A stretch of DNA of 64,000 nucleotides, from positions 124,001 to 188,000 of the forward strand of contig NZ_KB893217.1 in assembly GCF_000374025.1 (NCBI RefSeq), given 5' to 3'. Positions 18,110 to 26,260 of this stretch are shown here, in pieces. The notes below the pieces were generated by a model that had not been told where the DNA came from, searched no databases, and was given only the letters and a program-made list of their open reading frames with translations. The translations under genes were made by a program, and so were the position numbers. This stretch comes from Spirosoma panaciterrae DSM 21099. Lineage in GTDB: Bacteria; Bacteroidota; Bacteroidia; Cytophagales; Spirosomataceae. The first letter of the stretch is position 1. Every line of letters starts with the position of its first letter.

Positions 18110-19335
18110 GCCGATTCCAGATTGGCCGCCCGCTGAGCCGGGAACCAGGATGTCAGGACGGTGATCAGAACAACGAGAACACCGGTGAGGGCTATATCAC
18201 CGATCTGTAAATGCACAGGGTATGCATCGATAATGGAGTCCATCAGGCCCATGCCTATCATTCCATAGCGCTCCTGAGCCAGACAGAGCAACACGCCCAG
18301 AACTAAGCCACCTACAGCTCCCGTTAAGGCAATGATAGCCCCTTCGGCCAGAAAAATGCGTCGGACCATGGTCTTCGTTGCTCCTAAGGCAAACATAATC
18401 TGGATGTCGGCCTTTTTCTCGATGACCAGCATCGACAACGAAAAGAAGATGTTGATCGAAGCAACCAGAATAATGAACGAGAGCGTGATAGCCACGAACA
18501 GTTTTTCGACGTAGATAGCCCGGTAAAGATCCACATTCAGATCATCACGGCTTTGTACCGTCAACTTAACACCGGGTGCCAATTTATCAACAACCTCCTG
18601 CAAGGCCTGTTTGGCAATTTGCTCATCCGTACCCGGTTGCAGTTGTATTTCAAGCCCTGTCACTTCGTTGGGCCCATAGCCAAATAGCGTACGGGCAACT
18701 GCCAATGGAGCCAGAACGAAGTTATCGTATCGGGATTCTATAAAGAAAACCCCCGAAACAGTCAGCCGTTCTCTGGCAAATGCCTCTGAATTAAGCACAT
18801 TAAACGCCTGGCCACTCTGTGGATACAATACCTCCAAAGGGGTCAGAATGTCGACCGGAGAAATGCTTAAATCCCGCCGGACCCCGTCGGCCACGATGGC
18901 AAAGTTAGCCCCGTCCTGACGCAATACCAGCCGTCCTTCGAGCAGAGCCGAGTCAAGTTGCTGTCGTTGGAGATAGTTTTCGTCGACGCCTTTTAGTCTG
19001 ACAACCGTTTGTGCATTGGCATACCGGGCCAGTGCATTATCCTGTGCCACAGCCGACAACAGATGAACCCCGGGTACCTTACTCAAGCTCTTCAGCAAAG
19101 CAGGGGGCGCCATAAACCGTTTGCCTTGCTTTGGGGAGATCGTCATATCAGCTTCGAAGGACTTAAAAATCTGCCGATTTAGTTCCTCCATCCCGTTAAA
19201 TACCGACAGCACTACCACCAGCGCCATTGTGCCAACACCCACACCGAGCATCGACATAATCGAGAGCCAGCTAATAAAACTGCGTTTTTTACGAGAGAAA
19301 AAATACCGACGGGCGATCCAGATGGGGAGGTTCAT
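18106..19335 (-). CDS. FtsX/LolE-type ABC transporter permease
   Basis: 409 residues from the ATG at 19335 (product begins MNLPIWIARRYFFSRKKRSF, the usual start of this family). The frame is open to 19389, but those 18 extra residues would be translated from repeat element D and do not look native. One membrane helix near the N-terminus (WLSIMSMLGVGVGTMALVVV), a large periplasmic MacB-like domain (about 55-270), then three helices (FVAITLSFIILVASINIFFS, GAIIALTGAVGGLVLGVLLC, GDIALTGVLVVLITVL). This is the lipoprotein-releasing LolC/LolE topology. Its ATPase partner is not adjacent; a LolD-like ATPase lies far away at 44168. Next to rbfA, as often in this phylum. Confidence 0.87.
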   Translation of the reverse strand: MNLPIWIARRYFFSRKKRSFISWLSIMSMLGVGVGTMALVVVLSVFNGMEELNRQIFKSFEADMTISPKQGKRFMAPPALLKSLSKVPGVHLLSAVAQDNALARYANAQTVVRLKGVDENYLQRQQLDSALLEGRLVLRQDGANFAIVADGVRRDLSISPVDILTPLEVLYPQSGQAFNVLNSEAFARERLTVSGVFFIESRYDNFVLAPLAVARTLFGYGPNEVTGLEIQLQPGTDEQIAKQALQEVVDKLAPGVKLTVQSRDDLNVDLYRAIYVEKLFVAITLSFIILVASINIFFSLSMLVIEKKADIQIMFALGATKTMVRRIFLAEGAIIALTGAVGGLVLGVLLCLAQERYGMIGMGLMDSIIDAYPVHLQIGDIALTGVLVVLITVLTSWFPAQRAANLESA

Positions 19336-19342
19336 TCTTAAC

Positions 19343-19420
19343 GAGCGAAAGAGCAAAAGAGCGAACGAGTGAAAAAGCGGCCCTTTCAATTCGCTCTTTC
19401 ACCCGTTCACTCGTTCACTC
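19343..19420. repeat. Inverted pair of tandem 8-mers (element D)
   Basis: The left arm is a run of 8-nt units of the type AACGAGTG (AACGAGCG, AAAGAGCA, AAAGAGCG, AACGAGTG, AAAAAGCG). The right arm (19392-19420) is made of the complementary unit TTCACTCG. The element lies between rbfA and the permease: the rbfA TGA stop is inside the right arm and the permease ATG follows the left arm by 8 bp. Confidence 0.8.
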
Positions 19421-19789
19421 TTCATCCTCCTCCGGCGCGGGCGGAATATCAAGCCCGGCAAAGAGTTTGTCCATTTTATCAGCGTATTCGGCCGTATCGT
19501 CGATAAAAAAGGCCAGATCGGGTACAATGCGAAGTTGATGACGGACGCGCTCACCAAGATGCTGACGAATCACTTTGCCCTTTTCCTGTATCGTTTCCAG
19601 TAAAAGGGTTTTATTCTTTGTGGCCAGAAAGCTCAAATACACACGCGCCACACTCAGATCGGGCGAAACACGCACATTTGTGACGGTGATAAACGCCCCA
19701 CCAAACAAATGCGGCACCTCACGCTGAAAAATCTCGCTCAAATCCTTTTGAAGCTGCCGGGCTACCTTCTGCTGTCGTTTCGATTCCAT
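19415..19789 (-). CDS. rbfA: Ribosome-binding factor A
   Basis: 124 residues. RbfA binds the 30S subunit late in assembly and helps 16S rRNA 5'-end maturation and cold adaptation. The KH-like fold is recognisable from RQQKVARQLQKDLSEIFQRE, ITVTNVRVSPDLSVARVYLS, the short turn region and HQLRIVPDLAFFIDDTAEYA (family consensus RxxPxLxFxxDxS). The C-terminus ends in an acidic tail (PPAPEEDEE), and the stop codon is the first complete codon of element D. It is divergent from the polytopic membrane protein gene at 19873. Confidence 0.93.
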   Translation of the reverse strand: MESKRQQKVARQLQKDLSEIFQREVPHLFGGAFITVTNVRVSPDLSVARVYLSFLATKNKTLLLETIQEKGKVIRQHLGERVRHQLRIVPDLAFFIDDTAEYADKMDKLFAGLDIPPAPEEDEE

Positions 19790-19872
19790 ATTACTTGGCG
19801 CTTAATCTATTTTGCAAATATCCACTCATTTTTCCATTCTGCCGAAAATGGCCGTAATTTTACAAGGATGAG

Positions 19873-21354
19873 TTGGCAGGTACGGTCTGTAGAGCTGGTG
19901 GCTGCCAACTAACTACTATCGGCTATAAACAGTTATTTGTCTTGCTTCGTTTTTTCCAATCGTACTTTTCCTATCTGTATGTTGCGCTGTTGGGGCTGCT
20001 GGTTCTGATCCGAATGCCGCTCCTGCTCAATTCGTTCCCTCTATTAACGCCAGAACTGAACTGGATGATTGTAGGCGAACAAATTAATCAGGGCGATTTG
20101 CTTTATCGCGACATTTGGGATAGCGTCAGCCCCTTATCGGCGTTGGTCTATTGGGGGATCGATAGTTTGTTTGGCCGATCAACGACAGCCCTTCATGCAG
20201 CCGCCCTGCTGGTGTCGGTATTCCAGATCGTTTATTTCAACTACCTGTGCAACAATCGTGATCTTTACCCCGACCGCACGTTCTGGCCCGGCCTGATCTA
20301 TATGCTGTTTATGCATATTTCCTACGACTGTCTGACGCTGTCTCCAGTACTTATGTCGACTAGTTTTTTATTGCTGGCATTTGGCACACTCATTCGGCAG
20401 ATGGACCGCCGGGGAGTTACCGACGAAGTGTTTGAAGTTGGGTTTTATATCGGCATAGCCGCCCTGTTTTATCTACCCTCGGCCCTGTTCATCATCTGGA
20501 TGATGTTGTCGTTATTGTTCTATACGGGGGCATCGTTTCGCCAGTATTCGTTATCGTTTTTCGGGTTCTTGTTTCCCGTTGCGGCCACCGTTCTATTTTA
20601 TTATCTCTACGATAGTCTGGATGATTTCAACCGGAACCTGCTGGCTTCGGTTTTTCGGGTTCGGCAGTATTCGTTATCCGATTTCCAATCCTTACTGGCG
20701 TCGTTGCTGATTCCTCTGGGATTAGGTATTCTGGGCTTTTTAAGTTTGTTCAACCGGGGAAACCGCTATGTCAATTTTCAGCAGCGAATTCAGCAGATCA
20801 TGGCTCTCTGGTTTGTTATTGCGGTTCTGACCATCGGTCTGATGCCTTTTTTGGCCCCCATGTTCTTTTTAAGTTTTGTGCCGCCGATGGCCTACTTCAC
20901 TTATTTTTACTTTGAAGGAATCCGTCGGGTCTGGTTGGCCGAACTCACCTTTCTGATTGCCTTTGTGCTGGTGTTACTGCTTTTTTATCAGGGTGCACTT
21001 GGCCTGATTCCCGGTGCCGAACTAGGGCGATTGAGTAGCCTTCAGGTGCAGCCTTCTCCGCTTCCCGGCGACATTCGAAACCGGCATGTACTGATTATCG
21101 GGGAAGATTTGAGCGCCTACCGCTACAACCGACTGGCTACTCCCTACCTGAACTGGGACCTGGCCAAGTATGACCTAAAAAACCTGGACAATTACGAAGC
21201 GGTCATCAATGTATTCGATCACTTTCGGAAAGACCCACCCGACTATATTGTTGATCGCGAAAAAGTAGTGGAAAAGTTATTCCAGCGCGCCCCTGCATTG
21301 GCCAGTCAATATGAGCCCACGTCGGTAGCGGATGTGTATAAACGAAAAAATTAA
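19873..21354 (+). CDS. Polytopic inner-membrane protein of unknown function
   Basis: About 475-493 residues with roughly nine to ten hydrophobic helices. The frame opens at a TTG (19873), but the first 20 residues (with two Cys) look untranslated. The protein probably begins at a downstream TTG near 19939, before the first helix (YLYVALLGLLVLIRMPLLL); no ATG is available. The segment ELNWMIVGEQINQGDLLYRD followed by WDSVSPLSALVYWGIDSLFG resembles the first periplasmic loop of GT-C glycosyltransferases, and the family may be DUF6427, which is frequent beside rbfA and ftsX-type genes in this phylum. The C-terminal 100 residues are soluble. Function unknown. Confidence 0.72.
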   Translation: MAGTVCRAGGCQLTTIGYKQLFVLLRFFQSYFSYLYVALLGLLVLIRMPLLLNSFPLLTPELNWMIVGEQINQGDLLYRDIWDSVSPLSALVYWGIDSLFGRSTTALHAAALLVSVFQIVYFNYLCNNRDLYPDRTFWPGLIYMLFMHISYDCLTLSPVLMSTSFLLLAFGTLIRQMDRRGVTDEVFEVGFYIGIAALFYLPSALFIIWMMLSLLFYTGASFRQYSLSFFGFLFPVAATVLFYYLYDSLDDFNRNLLASVFRVRQYSLSDFQSLLASLLIPLGLGILGFLSLFNRGNRYVNFQQRIQQIMALWFVIAVLTIGLMPFLAPMFFLSFVPPMAYFTYFYFEGIRRVWLAELTFLIAFVLVLLLFYQGALGLIPGAELGRLSSLQVQPSPLPGDIRNRHVLIIGEDLSAYRYNRLATPYLNWDLAKYDLKNLDNYEAVINVFDHFRKDPPDYIVDREKVVEKLFQRAPALASQYEPTSVADVYKRKN

Positions 21355-21421
21355 CCTTCAGCGAACAGGCATCCGTGCTTCGTGATGTATCTTGCCATAC
21401 TGATTACTAATCATTCCCGGT

Positions 21422-22219
21422 ATGCCTTCCTCTTCCTACTCATTTACCAATAAACGTACAAATCTGTACATCTTTTTGAGTGCAATTTTTCTGACCAATG
21501 CACTGGTAGCCGAAATTATTGGCGTCAAAATCTTCTCCGTCGAAACACTGCTAGGCACGAAGCCAGCCCAGATTCACCTGTTTGGTGACTTTATCCTGGA
21601 TTTCAACCTCACTGCGGGGGCAGTCATCTGGCCGTTTGTGTTCATCACTTCCGATGTTATCAATGAATATTTTGGCAAGGCCGGTGTCCGTCGTATTTCG
21701 TTTCTGACAGCCGGTTTTATCGCGTATAGCTTCCTGATTATCTATGTGGTTACGACGCTGCCGCCCGCTCAGTTCTGGCTTGACGTCAATGCCAAAGATG
21801 GAGCCGGGAACCCAATCAATATCAACAATGCTTTCCAGATGATTTTCCGGCAGGGATTAGGCATCATTATTGGTTCGCTGACGGCCTTTCTGATCGGTCA
21901 GATCCTTGATGTGTACGTATTTCACTCACTCCGCCGGATTACGGGAAGCCGTAAAATATGGCTGCGGGCTACAGGTTCCACACTGGTATCTCAATTGGTC
22001 GATTCATTTGTGGTGCTGGGGATTGCCTTTTATATTTTTGGCAATTGGTCTCTGACGCAGGTACTGGCAGTAGGTATAATCAACTATATTTACAAAGCGA
22101 CTTCGGCCGTAGTACTGACCCCAATCCTATATGTTGCGCATTATTTCATTGACCAATATTTAGGTAAAGAACACGCCGAAGAACTGGCCAATGAATCCGC
22201 CATGAGCTCGTTTATGTAA
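21422..22219 (+). CDS. Queuosine-precursor transporter (YhhQ/VUT family)
   Basis: 265 residues with six or so membrane helices. The family is recognised from LSAIFLTNALVAEIIGVKIF, the conserved helix VIWPFVFITSDVINEYFGKA (with the D-x-x-N-E-x-F-G signature) and the late segments STLVSQLVDSFVVLGIAFY and INYIYKATSAVVLTPILYV. Members take up preQ0/preQ1 or queuine for queuosine modification of tRNA. folE and queD, the first enzymes of the pathway, are 10 kb away in the same window. I saw no preQ1 riboswitch in the 67-bp leader. Confidence 0.9.
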   Translation: MPSSSYSFTNKRTNLYIFLSAIFLTNALVAEIIGVKIFSVETLLGTKPAQIHLFGDFILDFNLTAGAVIWPFVFITSDVINEYFGKAGVRRISFLTAGFIAYSFLIIYVVTTLPPAQFWLDVNAKDGAGNPININNAFQMIFRQGLGIIIGSLTAFLIGQILDVYVFHSLRRITGSRKIWLRATGSTLVSQLVDSFVVLGIAFYIFGNWSLTQVLAVGIINYIYKATSAVVLTPILYVAHYFIDQYLGKEHAEELANESAMSSFM

Positions 22220-22334
22220 GCACGAAGCAGCCAACGAACTCACCTATCAGCACACCCTTCCTCTCCTGTTTGTAAATACGTTCGAAACAAATTCAGGAGT
22301 AGCCTGTTCGCATGGCTACCCAAAAGGTTAGTGT

Positions 22335-24107
22335 ATGAGAATAGGTTTAATTAGTTGGCTATGTCTGATAGGGCCATCAGTAATAGCACAGTCCCTTACG
22401 CGTGGGCCTTATTTGCAGCTAGGCACCCAAACAGCCATTTCCATTCGCTGGCGCACCGACGTACCCACTATGGGCCGAGTCATGTATGGGCTTTCGGCAG
22501 GCAACCTTACCAATAGTTCAACAGAGTCGATCAGTACGACCGAGCACGAAATTCGGCTGACCGGACTAACCCCGGATACACAATACTTTTATAGCATTGG
22601 TACCACAGGGCAGGTACTGCAACAGGGAACAGACAATTATTTTCTGACAGCTCCCGCCAAAACCACAAAGCGTAAGATTCGGGTTATTTCGTTTGGAGAC
22701 TGTGGTATGAACCCCAATAATAACCAAACGAACGTTCGCGACGCTTTTCTGAATTTCCGAGGAACTACCCCTACCGATCTCTGGATGCTCATTGGCGACA
22801 ATTCATACGACGGCGACGACGCATCGTATCAGGCGAATTTCTTTGCTGCCTACCAAACCAGCCTGATGAAAAACGCCATGCTGTATGCCGTACCCGGCAA
22901 TCATGATTACAGCAATAACTCAACCCTGCAAGCCTCGCATGCGATTCCTTACTTTTCCATTTTCAGCCTGCCTACCAAAGCCGAAAGTGGGGGTATTCCA
23001 TCAGGCACTAAAGAGTGGTATTCGTTCGATTATGGCCCCATCCATTTTGTCATGCTCGATGGATACGGAACCCGCAATGTGAATGGAAATGACAGTCGTT
23101 TTTACGCCGATACCACCAATCATCCGGAGGTGGTTTGGCTAAAGCAGGACCTGGCGACTACTACGCAGAAATGGAAAATTGTCTATATGCATTTTCCTCC
23201 CTATACACAGGGAAACCATAATTCAGAAACCGAAGCAGATCTGATTGCCATTCGCCAGCGCATAAACCCTATTCTCGAACGGTTTGGGGTCGACATGGTC
23301 TTGCTGGGTCACAGCCATGTGTATGAACGATCGTACCCGCTCCACGATCAATATGGCCCCATGAGTGACTTTACAGCGAGTCCATCCAGCTACATTTACC
23401 CTAAAGATAATAGCACAGGTCGTTACGACGGTTCTGCCAATTCATGTGTCTATAAAAGCACATCGGCCAGGAAGAAACAGGGAACCGTTTATGTTGTAGC
23501 CGGTTCATCCGGGGCATTGGGGTATAATACGGCACTCAATCCACATCCCGTCATGGTTTCGAGCCAGCGAACCCAGGGCGGAGCTTTCTATTTTGAGGTG
23601 GAAGACAATCGACTCGATGCAAAATTTATTCAGCCGAATGCCTCTACGTATATCATCAGCGATCAATTTACGGTGATGAAAGATGTAGATCGTATACAGA
23701 CTATAACGGTTCCGACTGGCCAATCCACAACACTCACAGCCTCATTTATTAGTGACTACCAATGGAGTAACCCGGCCGATGGAACATTTTCAGCTTCCGG
23801 TCGTTCGGTAACGATCACGCCAGCGCCGGGTACAACAGCTACGTACATAGTCCATGATAGCAAAAACTGCGTTCAGGATGTATTTACGGTAGTTGGTACG
23901 GCCACGATGTTTACCACGAAAGCGGGTAATTGGAACGACCCATCGGTTTGGTCAGGCAACCGGCTCCCTACAAGGGCCGACATCCTACAGCTCAAACATT
24001 CGGTGAGCATCTCTGACAATACAGAGGTACATGCCCAGAAAATAACGTACGATCCGGGCAGTAAGGTGCAGTTAGGCAATCAGGCAAAACTTTGGCTCAA
24101 TCAATAA
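22335..24107 (+). CDS. Secreted purple-acid-phosphatase-like metallophosphoesterase
   Basis: 590 residues with a signal peptide (MRIGLISWLCLIGPSVIAQS). An N-terminal Fn3-like domain (about 20-110) is followed by the metallophosphatase domain. Its blocks are in order: ISFGDCGMN, LIGDNSYDGDD, VPGNHDYSNN, VYMHFPPYTQGNHN and LGHSHVYERSYP, all metal-ligand positions present. A Tyr in GDNSY fits the purple-acid-phosphatase type. The last 130 residues hold a beta-rich module (KAGNWNDPSVWSGNRLP), common at the ends of secreted Bacteroidota proteins. It probably releases phosphate from extracellular esters; no typical T9SS tail is obvious. Convergent with the peroxidase gene 36 bp away. Confidence 0.88.
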   Translation: MRIGLISWLCLIGPSVIAQSLTRGPYLQLGTQTAISIRWRTDVPTMGRVMYGLSAGNLTNSSTESISTTEHEIRLTGLTPDTQYFYSIGTTGQVLQQGTDNYFLTAPAKTTKRKIRVISFGDCGMNPNNNQTNVRDAFLNFRGTTPTDLWMLIGDNSYDGDDASYQANFFAAYQTSLMKNAMLYAVPGNHDYSNNSTLQASHAIPYFSIFSLPTKAESGGIPSGTKEWYSFDYGPIHFVMLDGYGTRNVNGNDSRFYADTTNHPEVVWLKQDLATTTQKWKIVYMHFPPYTQGNHNSETEADLIAIRQRINPILERFGVDMVLLGHSHVYERSYPLHDQYGPMSDFTASPSSYIYPKDNSTGRYDGSANSCVYKSTSARKKQGTVYVVAGSSGALGYNTALNPHPVMVSSQRTQGGAFYFEVEDNRLDAKFIQPNASTYIISDQFTVMKDVDRIQTITVPTGQSTTLTASFISDYQWSNPADGTFSASGRSVTITPAPGTTATYIVHDSKNCVQDVFTVVGTATMFTTKAGNWNDPSVWSGNRLPTRADILQLKHSVSISDNTEVHAQKITYDPGSKVQLGNQAKLWLNQ

Positions 24108-24143
24108 CGTTCTCCTTACCCGGCATTGTGGCCACAGTGGGAA

Positions 24144-26027
24144 TTAATATCGCCCTCCGATTTTCCGACGGTTCAGCGCCTTAGCTCCCTCAACAACTGG
24201 CAGGTGTACAGGCCGTTGGGTAAGGCCGGCTGTATCAGTCAGTGCCTTCATAAATGCCACAAGGGCTTTTTGCTCGCCACCCGTTAAGCGAAGCGAATCA
24301 GTGGCCAACGTCTGACTTTCCAGTTGAATGCCTATTCCCTGCCCTCCTCCACGGTTGTAAAAATCAACCACCTCCTCCAAGGTTCGATAGACACCATTAT
24401 GCATATACGGAGCGGTCAAGGCAACATTGCGTATGGTCGGGGTTTTGAACGCATACCGATGGATGTTCTTCTGATACGTAGCAAACCTCCCCAGATCAGC
24501 ATCGAGCTTAGCCTTACGGATTCTGGGCGTTTGCGGAACTCCAATAATTTCGCTCTCCGTCTTTTCGTAATGCGGGGGTATGAAGCCGTTATAAATCGGG
24601 AAAAAATGGCAGGTTGCACAACGCCCTTTTCCTAAAAACAGATTAAACCCGGCCCGTTCATTTGTCGATAATGTTACGGGCTCGCCACGTAGATAGCGGT
24701 CTGGCCGGGCATTCAGACTCGTCAGACTCCGCACATAACAAGCCAACGCATTACGCACATTATGTCCCGTCAAACCTGTCGGAAAAGCGGCAGCAAACCA
24801 TTTCTTATACGTTGAGCTAGCCCCTAGCTTCTGCGCTACTTGGTCTGACGAACTGTGCATCTCATCCGCATTGGTAAGCACATCGTGGGCCTGGTCTTCA
24901 AGATAGGTAACCCTTGAGTCATAGAACTGAGTATTTTGCAGACCAGCATTCAACAACGTCGGCGCATTTCGTTTTACAAGTTTCATAAAGCTACCCAAAG
25001 CCCGGCTTTTCCGTTTTCCGTCTGTAAAGGCACGCTCAGGCTGGTGGCAGGATGCACAACTCCGGGAATTATTGCCCGATAGCAGTGGGTCAAAAAACAG
25101 TACTTTCCCTAATGCCACCTTCTGTGGGCTAGTAGCAAAATCACCGAAATTGATTAAATAATCCGTTCGGAAGGCCCCGGAATCCGACAATGTAACAGCC
25201 AGGGATGATAGGAACCGACCACTGGAAGCGGGTCGAATAGCTAATGTCTGACGAGCCTGCTGCACGGCCCGGCAAAGTGGGTACAAGCCATTACGGGTAA
25301 ACGAAACCCGATCAAAACCGACAAAGTCGGTGGCTTGTTGCAACATGCCAGCAGCAACCTGCCATCGCTCATTCAACTGAGCCGCTACTGGTTGAGAAAG
25401 GCGTAAAGTATAAGGCTGCATAGCGGCCTGAAGTACCTGTAAAGAAACAAGCGCTTCGGCAATTCCCGTTTGGGCTTCAGGGGCATCATATCCGGTTATG
25501 CCTAAGGTCTGGATCCGAAAGAGTTGCTGACGAATGGCATCCCATATAGCCGCATCCGTTAGCTGATTGGCCGGTATCCCTTGCTCCAGTCGGGATGTAT
25601 AGCTCTGTAGTCGATTCAGTTCATGGAACAGGCTATCGTTTTGGGCCGAATCATAATCAGGAAACAAGTAGCGTTCAATAACTTGTAATCCAACTGGCCG
25701 AATGGGAGTCTGAGCGGGATCATCATCTTCTACTTCAACCACTGGGGGTCCATTGACACGCCCTGCCAGCGCAGGCTGGTAGTATTCGAGTAACCATTCG
25801 ATCCGTTTATACGCCAGTCGACTTCGTTTGAACGCCAGCCGAAGCGAATCGGCTGGTGCTCTGGCCTGAACATACCTGGCCAATCTTGTTACCTGTTCAT
25901 GAAAGCGTACCTTATCGGCCAAAAACTGGTTATAGATTACCTGTCCATCCGCCGTATCAGCACGGTTTTTTGGCAGAAAAGCGGCCAAAATGACGAACAA
26001 AACCAGTAAACGAACGACTTGATGCAT
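24144..26027 (-). CDS. Di-haem cytochrome c peroxidase (MauG/CcpA family) with extra N-terminal helical domain
   Basis: 627 residues with a signal peptide (MHQVVRLLVLFVILAAFLP). Two haem-binding motifs are seen: SCASCHQPERAFTDG near residue 322 and CATCHFFP near residue 467. The peroxidase region (about 290-610) also shows ALGKVLFFDPLLSGN, RNAPTLLNAG and the distal segment KTPTIRNVALTAPYMHNGVY. This is about twice the length needed for a bacterial cytochrome c peroxidase. The first 270 residues are helical with a weak resemblance to imelysin-type iron-binding domains, an arrangement I believe recurs in Cytophagales. Probably periplasmic, reducing hydrogen peroxide or oxidising another substrate. 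Transcribed towards the phosphatase gene. Confidence 0.88.
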   Translation of the reverse strand: MHQVVRLLVLFVILAAFLPKNRADTADGQVIYNQFLADKVRFHEQVTRLARYVQARAPADSLRLAFKRSRLAYKRIEWLLEYYQPALAGRVNGPPVVEVEDDDPAQTPIRPVGLQVIERYLFPDYDSAQNDSLFHELNRLQSYTSRLEQGIPANQLTDAAIWDAIRQQLFRIQTLGITGYDAPEAQTGIAEALVSLQVLQAAMQPYTLRLSQPVAAQLNERWQVAAGMLQQATDFVGFDRVSFTRNGLYPLCRAVQQARQTLAIRPASSGRFLSSLAVTLSDSGAFRTDYLINFGDFATSPQKVALGKVLFFDPLLSGNNSRSCASCHQPERAFTDGKRKSRALGSFMKLVKRNAPTLLNAGLQNTQFYDSRVTYLEDQAHDVLTNADEMHSSSDQVAQKLGASSTYKKWFAAAFPTGLTGHNVRNALACYVRSLTSLNARPDRYLRGEPVTLSTNERAGFNLFLGKGRCATCHFFPIYNGFIPPHYEKTESEIIGVPQTPRIRKAKLDADLGRFATYQKNIHRYAFKTPTIRNVALTAPYMHNGVYRTLEEVVDFYNRGGGQGIGIQLESQTLATDSLRLTGGEQKALVAFMKALTDTAGLTQRPVHLPVVEGAKALNRRKIGGRY

Positions 26028-26260
26028 AGTTTATTCCCGATCCGTAAGCAAAATAATACCTTTCCCGAAAAGCAGGGCTGTGCAGTTACTACGCCGATTC
26101 GGCTTTGTAGCTTATCCAATCAAGTTAGCGCTAAAAAGATTTACACATAACAAGCTGATTATGAACGAATAGTATCACATGTAGTTTTATTGCCGAAAGA
26201 GAAGCCAAATAGTGTATTTTTACAAACTGATTTTACTCAATCGATTAACCTTACTTTTCG

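Noticed and set aside
19336..19389. 18-codon N-terminal extension of the FtsX-type permease
   Set aside because: Its residues are translated repeat element D; the family start is at 19335.
21355..21421. preQ1 riboswitch before the queuosine-precursor transporter
   Set aside because: The leader is only 67 bp and lacks the A-rich tail and stem of the preQ1-I aptamer; nothing like it was seen before queD either.
22299..22319. GTAGCC..GGCTAC hairpin before the phosphatase gene
   Set aside because: Only 6-bp arms with a 9-base loop and no T-run; could be chance.
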